Assembly (NCBI GenBank): GCA_020974905.1
Contig: CP087563.1
Span: forward strand, 248,001-312,000
Length of the DNA: 64,000 nt
Source: Planctomycetes bacterium syqfu
GTDB lineage: Bacteria; Planctomycetota; Phycisphaerae; Phycisphaerales; Phycisphaeraceae
Reading direction: 5' to 3'
Shown: piece by piece, positions 37,143 to 47,029 of the stretch
Layout: the number at the start of each line of letters is the position of its first letter
Position numbering within the stretch: position 1 is the first letter of the stretch
Notes under the pieces: model-generated
What the model saw: only the letters and a program-made list of their open reading frames with translations
The model's database searches: none
What the model was told of the DNA's origin: nothing
Program-made: the position numbers and the translations under genes

Positions 37143-37314
37143 GAGGTTCGTTCCTGTTTAGTTGCTCTTCCAAAGCGCTCATACTACCGATAACCGGGCG
37201 AAAAATCAAAACGTTATAACCGGAATAATCCAACATCTCAGACATCAATTTTCCAGATTAACAACTCACCTCAAGTGGTTCTGAATCGTTGAATTGACCT
37301 GAAAGGAGCTGCTT

Positions 37315-38196
37315 ATGCTTCCGCCAATCATGGGGTCCACGACTTTCAGGGGAACTTCCGGGATCAAATCCGGGATGACTTCCGGGGTGTCGCTGATGAA
37401 AACGCTACACCAGCTGGATAAAACCACCCAGTCAAGGCAGATTACCATGACCCGCCTGGCCACCGCACAAAAGATCAATCGGGCAGCAGAAGCACCTGCA
37501 GCTTTGATTGCCTCGGAGAAGCTGCGATCGCAAATCGCGCTGCTCGAAGCTGAGTCCAAGTCCCTGCAGCGGACCAGCCATGTCATTGACACCGCCGATG
37601 GTGCGATGTCTCAAATGTCAGACCAGCTCATCGAAGCTCGTGCCGCCAATGTCGCGTTAGCCAACTCTGCTGGACTCACCGGTGGGGAACGCGAAGCACT
37701 CCAGATGCAGGTGAACATGGCAGTTCAGTCCATCGACCGCATCGCCCGCCAATCCAACTTCGCAGGCACGCCGACACTTGATGGCAATATGACACTCAAA
37801 GCATCTGACGAAACCCTCACCATCCCCAAGACCGATCCCACGGAACTTGGCGAAGTGACATCAGGCAGCCAAACCTATCGCTTGTCCGACATCGATACCG
37901 TGATGGCATCAGGTAATACCGCCCTTTCCCAATCCGTTTTGGATGATGCATTTTCAGACATCCTCACCCGCCGTGCTGAGATGGGCGCGTTTGATAAATA
38001 CACCGTCCAGTCCCGGTACAACGCCTTGCAGGTGGAGTTGGAAAACACCGTCCGGGCGGAGAGTGAAATTCGTGATACGGATTACGCGCGCGAAGTGTCG
38101 GAACTCAACCGAACCAGCATTCTTGAAAAAACAGCCTACAAAGCATTGGAAGTCGATATCGAGATGCGTTCGAGTATGTTCGATCTGATCGTTTGA
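37315..38196 (+). CDS. Flagellin or flagellin-like protein
   Basis: 293 residues; AAAGGAG lies seven bases before the ATG at 37315. The conserved D0/D1 ends are present: LATAQKINRAAEAPAALIAS in the N-terminal part and ESEIRDTDYAREVSELNRTS with ILEKTAYKALEV at the C-terminus. The central variable domain is very short (about residues 150-210). Before the N-terminal coiled region there is an extra stretch of about 25-30 residues (MLPPIMGSTTFRGTSGIKSG) not seen in standard flagellins. No other flagellar gene is nearby. An in-frame ATG at residue 28 could give the standard N-terminus, but the ribosome binding site favours the long form. Confidence 0.85.
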   Translation: MLPPIMGSTTFRGTSGIKSGMTSGVSLMKTLHQLDKTTQSRQITMTRLATAQKINRAAEAPAALIASEKLRSQIALLEAESKSLQRTSHVIDTADGAMSQMSDQLIEARAANVALANSAGLTGGEREALQMQVNMAVQSIDRIARQSNFAGTPTLDGNMTLKASDETLTIPKTDPTELGEVTSGSQTYRLSDIDTVMASGNTALSQSVLDDAFSDILTRRAEMGAFDKYTVQSRYNALQVELENTVRAESEIRDTDYAREVSELNRTSILEKTAYKALEVDIEMRSSMFDLIV

Positions 38197-38229
38197 TTGA
38201 CTGCTTGATTAGCAACGTCCTGGGTAAAA

Positions 38230-40773
38230 TCACTTCAAGATCAACGTCTTGATCTGATACGGCTCAAAGACAATGGTGTTGGTCTCACAAGCTGTCATTT
38301 CTTCTTCCATGAGATTGGCTTGATACCACTGTTTACCTGTCATCTCAGGCAAGTTCAGCGTGTCGGTCTGCCCCGCGGTTTCAAAACAGCGATAAACCGT
38401 CTGCTTCGCATCAGCCAATGCAGGTTTGATGTTGCATAGAATCAAACTGCTCCCTGTGGTGTCGGGCATGATGGGCAGTTTGATGCCAGGATTGGAACTG
38501 ACTTGTGCCCTGCCGAGACTCACTGGATGTAGCGGCACGTTATGCTCCCAGCCGCAGTGGCCGTCGAGTGTCTGCTTGGCATCCGCGAACGTGAGTTTGT
38601 AGCTGAAGGTGTACTTGTCAGCAGGCGGACGGGACACTGCGCCACGCGTGCCATCTTCATGGATGAGGTATCCGCCTGAAGTATTGCCGATCCCACGGAA
38701 CATGCAGTTGCGGACGGTGTTGCCATCGAGTTCCCACATGCGGTTTTGTGTGCCGATGGTCATCGTCGATTTTGTATCCCGTAATGAAATCCACTTGGAG
38801 ACCAGTCGTATGCGCGTGATGGCATCGTCTGGATCATCGCCACGTTCAGGCGTCACCAGATCCTCAAAATTCAAACCTTCGGTGTAGATGGTATGTGGGT
38901 ATTGGACGCTGCCGAAGGGGACGCCGTAATACGTTTGCGCATCCTCATCGCTGGCAAAGGGGAATGTCTGTTCGAACCGGGCATAACAACCGCCCTGCCA
39001 ATCAATGGTGTTGTCGATATGCAATGTCGGGCTGTTGGCATCAAGTGTCAGTATTTGTTCAAAGTGTTGCCCATAGACCGAGCCGGTCATTTTTACGCGG
39101 TAAGCAACTGGTGCATGGTCGATGAGTTCGATCTTCTGAATGACAGCAGGAATGGTTCGACCGGTTAAGTCCATCTTGCAGATGTAATCACCGCGCTTTT
39201 CTTCCAAAGCGATGATGCCTGCACGCTCAAGGAGAATCCGGTTCTGCGTCTTGTCATAGACACTGAATTCGCCGGTAACCCGATCAATCTCAAGCTTGAG
39301 TGTCGGACTTTGAATCGTGGTGTTGCCTGCATAGGTTTGGGGTTCACGTTTATCGCGTTGATCACCATCATCAACCGTAAACAGTGATTCAAAATGAGCA
39401 TGCTTGATGGGTTGAAGGTAATAGACCTTGGCACCCAAGGCAGGGATATCTTCAGCATAAAACTCCAGATCAATCGTGTTGGCAATCATCTCACGATGTT
39501 CGATTACACGGAATGGAATCTCCCTGCCATCACCATCAACCAGTCGGAAGGTATGTCCCGCATGACGCATCGGCATATGTCTGGCAGAACTTTTCCCATA
39601 GATCACACCGCGTGTTTTGATGCGCTCAGAACGCTGCCAGGATAACGGATTGAATATCACGATCGAGAAAGATTCCTCATCGGGGCAAGTTGCTTTACTT
39701 GCAAGCGTCCACGCCAGCTGCTTGGTGATTTGTTCTGCTGCGAGTTTAGCTGCGACTTTCTGATCGCGTTTGTCATCATCCGAAAATTGACCGCCGATCC
39801 CGTTTTGATTGTGATCCATACTGTCGAGCAGCCAATCCCATGCCTGCCTGATTATCGGTTGATGTGTGGTGTTACCCGTTAACACGGAGAAGAACTCCGC
39901 GTTGAACATGGCCTGTTCGCAGGGTGAATCAAGGGGCCAGATATCCGGCCAGGAACTCTCGACATTCGGCCAGAGACTTGGGATTTCGCCTGCGATTTGC
40001 TTGGGATTCTCAGGATAGTGCTGGTTGAAAAACTCGGTGAACGTTGCGAACTTCAAAGGCGCATGCCCCTCCTGATTCCAACGCATGATGTTTGCTATGT
40101 TGCGCTCTGTGAGGACACATAGGTCCATGCCCAATTGGCAAAGCAGGTCATAGTCGACACCTTCAAAATAGGCATTAAAGTCCGCTTCATGTTTGAGCAT
40201 GTCATCGTAGTCTTGAGCATCACCAAGCAGGTGTAGACATTTTGCGTAATGGATCGGGGCATAGGATTTGATGTTCGTACCATCCAAGGCGCGGTAGAAA
40301 ATGTGATCCGTGTGTGGTGGGCAACCATGGGACAGAAACAACGCATCCATCCCGCTGTGTTTTGCGATTTGGGGCATCTGTGGCGTAATGCCAGGGATGT
40401 CGGACATGCTCACGATCTTGCTTGCGGTTCCTAATTCACGTTGGCAATACTCACGGCCATAGAGAATGTTTCTCACCAGCGTTTCGCCGGACGGCAGTTG
40501 CGTGTACGTGATCGAACGCATGGGGATGACTTCAAGATGCCCTTGATCAACATGCTTCTTGATGCGCTCTTTCTCATCTGGGCAGGACTCTAAAAAAAAC
40601 TGCAGGAAGTTGGTGGCTTCAATCATGAAGCGATACGCGGGATACTGATCCAGTAAGTCCAAGGCGGTCTTGATGATGGTGATCCCACGGGTGAGACATT
40701 CATTGCGTGATCCCGCCCAGAACAGATCCAGATGAGAGAACGGAGTAATGTAGATGGTTTTGTTGTGTGCCAT
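38230..40773 (-). CDS. GH38-type alpha-mannosidase
   Basis: 847 residues, no signal peptide. The N-terminal catalytic domain has HLDLFWAG (His14 and Asp16, zinc ligands) and the likely nucleophile Asp125 in SMSDIPGITPQMPQI, which aligns with the D-x-FGHSxQ-P pattern of GH38. A helical bundle and large beta-sandwich domains follow (YYLQPIKHAHFESL, HIDNTIDWQGGCYARFEQTFPF). It should release alpha-mannose from oligosaccharides in the cytoplasm. It is divergent from the IclR regulator, with a 154-base intergenic region containing operator-like palindromes, so it is probably the regulator's target. The first motif has an A-G where classical enzymes have a longer W-x-x-T. Confidence 0.82.
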   Translation of the reverse strand: MAHNKTIYITPFSHLDLFWAGSRNECLTRGITIIKTALDLLDQYPAYRFMIEATNFLQFFLESCPDEKERIKKHVDQGHLEVIPMRSITYTQLPSGETLVRNILYGREYCQRELGTASKIVSMSDIPGITPQMPQIAKHSGMDALFLSHGCPPHTDHIFYRALDGTNIKSYAPIHYAKCLHLLGDAQDYDDMLKHEADFNAYFEGVDYDLLCQLGMDLCVLTERNIANIMRWNQEGHAPLKFATFTEFFNQHYPENPKQIAGEIPSLWPNVESSWPDIWPLDSPCEQAMFNAEFFSVLTGNTTHQPIIRQAWDWLLDSMDHNQNGIGGQFSDDDKRDQKVAAKLAAEQITKQLAWTLASKATCPDEESFSIVIFNPLSWQRSERIKTRGVIYGKSSARHMPMRHAGHTFRLVDGDGREIPFRVIEHREMIANTIDLEFYAEDIPALGAKVYYLQPIKHAHFESLFTVDDGDQRDKREPQTYAGNTTIQSPTLKLEIDRVTGEFSVYDKTQNRILLERAGIIALEEKRGDYICKMDLTGRTIPAVIQKIELIDHAPVAYRVKMTGSVYGQHFEQILTLDANSPTLHIDNTIDWQGGCYARFEQTFPFASDEDAQTYYGVPFGSVQYPHTIYTEGLNFEDLVTPERGDDPDDAITRIRLVSKWISLRDTKSTMTIGTQNRMWELDGNTVRNCMFRGIGNTSGGYLIHEDGTRGAVSRPPADKYTFSYKLTFADAKQTLDGHCGWEHNVPLHPVSLGRAQVSSNPGIKLPIMPDTTGSSLILCNIKPALADAKQTVYRCFETAGQTDTLNLPEMTGKQWYQANLMEEEMTACETNTIVFEPYQIKTLILK

Positions 40774-40839
40774 GATCAGATGAATCCTGCATGAGACCAG
40801 ATAAAGTCAATGATCTGACGATATCAGGAATTCGACAAT

Positions 40840-40859
40840 TTGGAATAACCAAGTCTTGG
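40840..40859. promoter_or_regulatory. Operator-like double palindrome between mannosidase and IclR genes
   Basis: TTGG-AATAA-CCAAG-T-CTTGG: the middle CCAAG pairs with both flanking TTGG elements, and CCAAGTCTTGG is a perfect 11-base palindrome. It sits 67 bases before the mannosidase ATG and 69 bases before the iclR-type gene ATG. Binding by the IclR-family protein is inferred from position. Confidence 0.45.
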
Positions 40860-40927
40860 ATCGTACAATAATTCTTGTTTGTGCCTTATAGATTTCTACA
40901 TTATGGAAATATGTGTTTGGAGCATTC

Positions 40928-41683
40928 ATGTCACAACGCCCCCTGTTAACATCACTGGTCAAAGCGACGCAGGTTCTTGATACATTGGTTGCCAACCGCG
41001 AGGAGACCGACGGGTTGTCTCTGACGGAGATCGCAAATCAATTGATGATGCCGGTGAATAGTGTGCATAACATTCTGCGAACGCTTTGTGCCTGTGGGTA
41101 TGCGCGACAGATCAGACGTGGTAGCTATGGTCCGGGGATCAAGATTCTGGAACTGGTTGCTGTCGATGAATTGGATGAGACGCAGCTTAGACCACGCATT
41201 GTGGATCAACTCAAACACTTTGCTAAAGAACAAGGTGAAGGATATGTCTGTTCGATTCTGCGTGAAGGAGAACGACATATTTTTGCCAGCGTTCAGAGTC
41301 AACAGGCGGTGCGTATTAATCAGACGGTTTTGGATGATGCACCGTTTTACAGCAAGGTTTCATGTCGCGTGTTGGCAGCGTTTTGCTCAGAGAGTGAATT
41401 ACAAAAACTCATTGATCGTCAGGGGCTTCCCGGTCAGGATTGGCCGGAAGCTTCGACATTGCGAAAACTCCACGCCCAACTCAAACGGATACGCCGTGAA
41501 GGTTATCTCATGATGTTGGATCAGCCGTTGGGTGTGGTGACCATTGCCTGTCCGGTGATGACAAACCATGGCGAATTCTGGGGTGTGCTTGGCAGTTACG
41601 CACCCTATTTCAGAATGAATAAGACCCGCCAACGCCAATGGCTTGAGCATCTGCGCAAAGTATCTGGTCAATTGCTTGCGTGA
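40928..41683 (+). CDS. IclR-family transcriptional regulator
   Basis: 251 residues from the ATG at 40928; GGAG lies five bases upstream. The N-terminal winged helix-turn-helix (LVKATQVLDTLVAN, LSLTEIANQLMMPVNSVHNILRTLCACGYA) and a GAF-like effector domain (YVCSILREGERHIFASV, FYSKVSCRVLAAFCSE) match the IclR family. It probably controls the divergent alpha-mannosidase in response to a sugar. The gene ends near a bidirectional terminator shared with nuoG. Confidence 0.9.
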   Translation: MSQRPLLTSLVKATQVLDTLVANREETDGLSLTEIANQLMMPVNSVHNILRTLCACGYARQIRRGSYGPGIKILELVAVDELDETQLRPRIVDQLKHFAKEQGEGYVCSILREGERHIFASVQSQQAVRINQTVLDDAPFYSKVSCRVLAAFCSESELQKLIDRQGLPGQDWPEASTLRKLHAQLKRIRREGYLMMLDQPLGVVTIACPVMTNHGEFWGVLGSYAPYFRMNKTRQRQWLEHLRKVSGQLLA

Positions 41684-41879
41684 TTGTGTATTTTTCACTC
41701 TAGTGTCGCGTCGACAGGTGACGCGCGAGCTGTCAACTCGCGGCTATTGAATTGGTTTTTCATTGAAGACACACGCAGACATGGGCGCGCGTCAGACGCT
41801 GCATTTCAGTGAAAAATGCAAAAGGTTGGTGTTCCTGTTTACATAACAGGTATCAGGATTTTATGTCGGGGTAACAAAC

Positions 41880-41907
41880 AAAAAACGCGAACTTTGCCGC
41901 GTTTTTT
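41880..41907. terminator. Bidirectional terminator between iclR-type gene and nuoG
   Basis: AAAAAACGCG (41880-41889) pairs with CGCGTTTTTT (41898-41907) around an eight-base loop, giving A and T runs on both sides. It can stop both convergent transcripts. Confidence 0.85.
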
Positions 41908-41949
41908 GAGAGATTGAATTGTTTGCCAGCCGTTACGCCGGTGATTGGA

Positions 41950-43561
41950 TTACAGCTCGGCGAACACCATTTCCGATTCAACACGATCGGCCTTGGGTTC
42001 GTTGACGGCTGTTTCAATGCCCATCTCAGCACGGACGGCAGCAGCGCTGTAACGTCTGGCTTCCTGGCCACAGGCAGCCAGCAGGTCCAAAGCGATCTGG
42101 CCTTCGGACTTGGCGCCTTCGGAACTCGGGGATGGCTGCGTCGAAGGCCTGGGCGATCCCCTTGTGATTGACGAAGCTGCCATCCTTTTCGGCCCAGGTG
42201 ACCGACGGCATGAGCACACCTGCACGCTTGACCAGGTCACTGGGCATGGTGTCGATGAGCACAAGGAAATTACGGCCAACGAGTTTGGCAAAGTCCTTGG
42301 TGACCCAGTCGGAAGGATAGTTGCCGGTGAGGATGAAACTCTTGATGCCGGATTTCTTGTCAGCCAGCAGTTCGCAGAGTTCTTCGTAACTGAGGACCGA
42401 CTCGGCAACCTTCTCCAAGGCCTGACGGACACCGCGTGCGTTGGGCGCTTTCTCGGCTGAGATCGTGTAACCGTTGGCAAAGGTTTTGTCTTCACCATCT
42501 ACCGGAACCGGGCCAACAGCAAAGACCACATCATCACTCATGGCTTTGGCGGCTTGGCCGAGCAGGTAGGCTTCTTCGGTGGCAAGCATCGGGCTGACCA
42601 TCAGGACACATTTACCGCCAGCGGTCTTGATGCCCTTTTTAGCTTCTTCGCAGGCTTTGTCCCATTTGCAGTCGATCAACTCATTGAGTTGCTGACGTTG
42701 GGGTTGGTTTAAGCGGTCTTCCGAAGCGACGAACTTCCAGCCATAGCGGACTTCGTCGGTGATCCACCACTTGTTGATTTCGTCGTTTTGACGGGGTTTG
42801 ATGCGGTAAATCTTGCCCTTGTTGTGTTCGATCCAGATGTTGTCACCAGAGGCGGTGATGCCATCAATTGACGGGGTCTGGGACAAGAACCACACACGTT
42901 GGGTGAACAGGAAGTCCTTGTCCAACAGCGCACCGACGGGACAGAGATCAACCACGTTACCTGAGAGTTCATTGTCCAGAGGCACGCCGGGGAAGACGTC
43001 GATCTGTTCATGGCTACCACGACCGAAGACCGCCAACTCGGAAGTTTCGGTGACTTCACGGGTGAAGCGGACGCAGCGGGTACACATGATGCAGCGGTCG
43101 GAGTAAAGCTTGACGTTGGGGCCGATGTCTTTGACCGGCTGCTTGATTTTGTCTTCCTGGAAACGGGATTCGGCACGACCGTATTCGTAGCTGTAGTCCT
43201 GGAGTTTACACTCACCTGCCTGATCACAGACCGGGCAGTCCAGCGGGTGATTGATGAGCAGGTCTTCCATCACCTGTTTCTGGTTGGCGGTGGCTTTGGG
43301 GGTGGTCGTGTAGACTTCCATGCCATCGGCAGCAGGTGTCTGACAGGTCGGCATGAGCTTGGGGATGAACTCAGGCTTGTTGTCGTTGCGCGGGTTGGGG
43401 GCTTTGATCTCAGCCAAACAGATGCGACAGGAAGCGACAACGGAGAGTCCGGGGTGATAGCAATAACGCGGCAGTTCGATGCCGTTTTCGTCGGCGACCT
43501 GAATGATCATCTTCTTGCCGTCAAATTCGCAAGGCTTGCCGTTAATGGTGATCGTGGGCAT
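41950..43561 (-). CDS. nuoG: NADH-quinone oxidoreductase subunit G, with apparent frameshift
   Basis: Frame 1 (43561 to about 42130) and frame 2 (to 41950) together encode one 536-residue protein if one base is removed from the CCCC run (plus-strand GGGG at 42128-42131). The joint then reads AAIPSSEGAKSEGQIALDLL. The fused product has the [2Fe-2S] site (CYHPGLSVVASCRIC, then PTC), the His-Cys3 cluster (HPLDCPVCDQAGEC), a [4Fe-4S] site (DRCIMCTRC) and a shortened molybdopterin-oxidoreductase-like domain. It carries electrons in the peripheral arm of complex I. AGGAAAG lies before the ATG. Without the fix, frame 1 gives a 511-residue protein with a wrong C-terminus. A sequence error is most likely; a real mutation or programmed shift remains possible. 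Confidence 0.85.
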
Positions 43562-43654
43562 GTCTATCGTCTTTCCTGATCTGACTCGATTACTGTGCGG
43601 GAGGAGTCAGTGTGTTTACTAATGGATCAAAATCCGTGCGTTATTCGCGTTCGT

Positions 43655-45286
43655 TTACGGATTGTTTTTTTCAATGTTCCAGGCGGTCTGTTCACCGCCC
43701 ATGGCTTGGGGGTAATCCTGGAGGACTTGGCGGACAATCTTGCCGTTAAACAGGTTGGCAATGGTGGCCTGATTGGTGATGCGCGCCAGTTCATTGCCTG
43801 CAAGGCCCAGGTACACCGCCAGGACGGCACCGGCAAGGGCAACCATGACACGATTACGCGTGGGCACCAGTTCGGTTTGCGAGGCGTCCGCCTTCTTGAA
43901 GTAGCAGGCATTGACGATTCGCAGGTAATACACAGCGGAGATGGCACTGTTGACCACTGCAATGATCACCAGACCGACGAACCCGGCATTGACGGCTGCG
44001 CTGAACATGTAAATCTTGCCAGCAAATCCGACCATCGGGGGAAGACCGATCAGCGAGAGATTGGCAAGTAACATCAGCGCTGCGAGCATCGGTTTACGGG
44101 CTGAGAGGCCAGCCAGATCATCCAGGTCGGTGGCTTCATCACCATTGCGTTCCAGACAGGCAAGCACGGCAAAGGCTGCCATGTTCCCCAGGGCATAGGC
44201 AATGAGATAGAACATCACACCCGCTGCACCATTAGTGGAAGTCACCCCTGCAACACAGGAGGAAATCCCCAGCAGTCCGACCAGCATGTAGCCTGAGTGT
44301 GCAACGGAACTGTATGCGAGAATGCGTTTGACATTGGTCTGCATCAGGCCCATGACGTTGCCGATGGTCATGGTCAAAGCTGCCATCACCCAGAGCACGG
44401 CCTGCACGGTGTTGGGCAGTGAGATGTAGATTTGCAGTTCTTCGGGGTTGCCCATGCGGAAGTTGGTCTTGCTCGTCAGCGTCAGCACCAGAATCAGGGA
44501 AACGAAACCAGCGGTCTTGGGGACGAATGCCAGGAAGGCTGTGACGGGTGTCGGTGCGCCTTCGTAGACATCTGCTGTGTAAAAGTGCATTGGGAAGGCT
44601 GCAATCTTAAAGCCGATCCCGACGATGGAGAGCACGATGCCCAACGTGAACAGCGGGGTCACGCCGGTGACAGCAATGCACTCGCGAATCTGGTCAAAGT
44701 TGGTCACGCCTGTTGCGCCGTAGATCAACGCAAAGCCGTAGAGGAAGATGGCTGCTGCCAAGGCGCCCAGGAAGAAGTACTTGATGCCCGACTCGTTGGC
44801 TTTGATGTTATCACGACCGGTTGCCACCATGACATAGGTGGGCAGGCTGGTGAGTTCCAAAGCAAGGAACAACCAGACCAGATCGTTGGCTCCGCCGCAA
44901 AGCATTACCCCGGTGAGGCTGAACAGGAAGAAGGCATAAAATTCACCACGCATGACGTTACCCGGATCAAACTTCTCCGGGTGTGATTCGGCATCGCGGG
45001 ACATCTTGAGCTTGTCGGGCAGACCTGAAGCGAAACTCAGAAGCAGAACACCGACGACACAGACCGCCATCTTGGTGAACGATGCCAACGTCCAGGGGTG
45101 ATCCGAATCAAGCGTTTGCCAGGCGTTGTAAAAACCGGCAAAAACCAGTGTCAGAACCGCCACGGCAACGGTCAATTTACGAATCTCAGCAGAGCGATGA
45201 AGTCCGACCATCAGGCAGCAACACGCTCCAATGAGCATGATGATTTCCGGGCGGATTTCCATGATTTTGACGTACAGTTCACTCAT
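43655..45286 (-). CDS. nuoN: NADH-quinone oxidoreductase subunit N
   Basis: 543 residues with about 14 membrane segments. It is an antiporter-like proton-pumping subunit of complex I. Proton_antipo_M signatures such as ALELTSLPTYVMVA, KYFFLGALAAAIFLYGFALIYG and VKRILAYSSVAHSGYMLVG are visible, with the key glutamate in ALELTSLP and lysine in GIKYF. The start overlaps the nuoM stop by four bases (45283-45286). Confidence 0.95.
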   Translation of the reverse strand: MSELYVKIMEIRPEIIMLIGACCCLMVGLHRSAEIRKLTVAVAVLTLVFAGFYNAWQTLDSDHPWTLASFTKMAVCVVGVLLLSFASGLPDKLKMSRDAESHPEKFDPGNVMRGEFYAFFLFSLTGVMLCGGANDLVWLFLALELTSLPTYVMVATGRDNIKANESGIKYFFLGALAAAIFLYGFALIYGATGVTNFDQIRECIAVTGVTPLFTLGIVLSIVGIGFKIAAFPMHFYTADVYEGAPTPVTAFLAFVPKTAGFVSLILVLTLTSKTNFRMGNPEELQIYISLPNTVQAVLWVMAALTMTIGNVMGLMQTNVKRILAYSSVAHSGYMLVGLLGISSCVAGVTSTNGAAGVMFYLIAYALGNMAAFAVLACLERNGDEATDLDDLAGLSARKPMLAALMLLANLSLIGLPPMVGFAGKIYMFSAAVNAGFVGLVIIAVVNSAISAVYYLRIVNACYFKKADASQTELVPTRNRVMVALAGAVLAVYLGLAGNELARITNQATIANLFNGKIVRQVLQDYPQAMGGEQTAWNIEKNNP

Positions 45287-46962
45287 TGATGAACTCCTGG
45301 CAACTGGGCTGTGGCAATGTCGGTTGACGGCGTGTCGTCAAGCACGGTCAGTTGCGCGGGATGGGTTTGTAAAGTGTTTTGAACATGATGAAGCATCGGG
45401 CGAATCGGCTGTTCATGCCCCTCAATGCCCACACGGTCGACAATCGCCTGCGATGGTGCATCCAATGTCTTGAGCATGCAGTTGGGATACAGACCCAACC
45501 ACAGACATGCAACGGCAAGCGGGATCAGGACCGCAATTTCGCGACGGTTCAGGTCTGTGACATGATGCCCCCCGGGAGCGCCCCCGGAAGCATGATCGTC
45601 ATGACCATCAGGCAGTTTCAGCGGACCCCAGACGACTTTGCCAACCATGTACAGGATGTAGATGGCACCAAAGATCAAGCCGGTCCCTGCGATGGCAGCG
45701 TAAACCGGGCCCATCAGGATCGAGTTAAACGAACCGAGCAAGGTCAGGAATTCGCCGACGAATCCGTTGAGCCCCGGGAGTCCGACGGAGGCCATGGCAA
45801 AGAAGACCATGAAGCTTGCCCAGATCGGCATGACCTTGGCCAAGCCGTTGAGCTGCGCCATTTCACGGGTGTGATACCGTTCGTAAACCATGCCGATGAG
45901 CAGGAACAAGGCACCTGTCGAAAGGCCGTGGTTGATCATGTACATCACCGAACCGCTGAGCCCCTGCACGTTGATGGCAAACATGCCCAGCACGCAGAAA
46001 CCAAGGTGGGAGACCGAGGAGTAGGCGACGAGTTTTTTGATGTCTTTCTGACGCCAGCAGATCAAGGCTGCATAGACAATGCCGATGATCGCAGCCACAC
46101 CCATCATGGGGGCGACTGCCAGCGCGGCCTTGGGGAGCATCGGGATCGCAATGCGGATCAGGGCGTAGGTACCGAGTTTCAGCAGCACACCAGCAAGCAC
46201 CACCGAACCGGAGGTCGGGGCTTCAGTGTGTGCCAGGGGAAGCCACGTATGCACCGGGAAGATCGGCACCTTGACGGCAAAGCCAGCAAGCATCGCCAGC
46301 ATCACCCAGAGTTGCTGACTGTCGGACATGTTCTGGTGAGCGGTGGACAAGGCTGCAAAGCTGAAGTCCCACATGCCCCCTGCTGCGACATTGCACCAGG
46401 CCATGTAGATGATGCCAGCGAACGTCAGCATCGAGCCGGTGAAGGTGTAGAGGAAGAACACGCGAGCCGCCTTGAGGCGATCGGATGAACCGTAGATACC
46501 AATGAGGAAGTACATCGGGATGAGCGTGAACTCAAAGCAGATGTAGAAGAAAATCACATTGGTGGAAACAAACACGCCAATCATCGCGGCTTCAAGTAAC
46601 AGCAGCCAGATGTAAAACTCGCGAACGCGTTCCGTCACTGCAGAATACGATCCGAGGATCACAATCGGCATCAGGAACGTGGTGAGCAAAATCAACCAGA
46701 TGGAGATGCTGTCCACCCCGAAGCTGAAGGTCAGCCCCAGCGAGGAGAACCATTCGGTGTTGAACACCAGGCCATACTCCGCCGAGTTTGAAAAGTCATA
46801 GCCCACCAGCAAAAGCAGGGACATGAAGAAGTTGATGACCGTGATCCCAAGCGTAAACGTCTTGATCTTCTCAGGGTCGTTGCCTGCCAGCAGAGGCAGG
46901 AGCAACCCACTGAGTAGTGGGATCAGAACCAAAAACAAAAGCAGTGCGAAAGGAAGTTCCAT
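45283..46962 (-). CDS. nuoM: NADH-quinone oxidoreductase subunit M
   Basis: 559 residues, about 14 membrane segments. It is an antiporter-like proton-pumping subunit. The family glutamate in CFEFTLIPMYFLIGIYG, then AGFAVKVPIFPVHTWLPLAHTEAPTSGSV-type segment, KKLVAYSSVSHLGFCVLG and MINHGLSTGALFLLIGM are present. The C-terminal 60 residues after the last helix are soluble and rich in His and Thr. It lies 67 bases after nuoL. Confidence 0.96.
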   Translation of the reverse strand: MELPFALLLFLVLIPLLSGLLLPLLAGNDPEKIKTFTLGITVINFFMSLLLLVGYDFSNSAEYGLVFNTEWFSSLGLTFSFGVDSISIWLILLTTFLMPIVILGSYSAVTERVREFYIWLLLLEAAMIGVFVSTNVIFFYICFEFTLIPMYFLIGIYGSSDRLKAARVFFLYTFTGSMLTFAGIIYMAWCNVAAGGMWDFSFAALSTAHQNMSDSQQLWVMLAMLAGFAVKVPIFPVHTWLPLAHTEAPTSGSVVLAGVLLKLGTYALIRIAIPMLPKAALAVAPMMGVAAIIGIVYAALICWRQKDIKKLVAYSSVSHLGFCVLGMFAINVQGLSGSVMYMINHGLSTGALFLLIGMVYERYHTREMAQLNGLAKVMPIWASFMVFFAMASVGLPGLNGFVGEFLTLLGSFNSILMGPVYAAIAGTGLIFGAIYILYMVGKVVWGPLKLPDGHDDHASGGAPGGHHVTDLNRREIAVLIPLAVACLWLGLYPNCMLKTLDAPSQAIVDRVGIEGHEQPIRPMLHHVQNTLQTHPAQLTVLDDTPSTDIATAQLPGVHQ

Positions 46963-47029
46963 TGGCGTTTATTTCCAGGCTTATGGGCGGTTAACCATGC
47001 CAGTATCAGTTCATCTTTCCATCAAACAA

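Noticed and set aside
41700..41860. Hairpins after the iclR-type gene (such as CGCGAG...CTCGCG and CCTGTT...AACAGG) as a small RNA
   Set aside because: The stems are short and separate, without a promoter or a conserved pattern that could be recognised; the terminator at 41880 explains the region's end.
41950..42498. Separate 182-residue minus-strand gene at the end of nuoG
   Set aside because: Only its last 60 or so residues look like protein and they complete NuoG; the first part is antisense-frame noise.
45379..46488. Long plus-strand ORF (369 codons) opposite nuoM
   Set aside because: It is a His/Gln/Asp-rich shadow of the antiporter gene; codon pattern and conservation support nuoM on the other strand.
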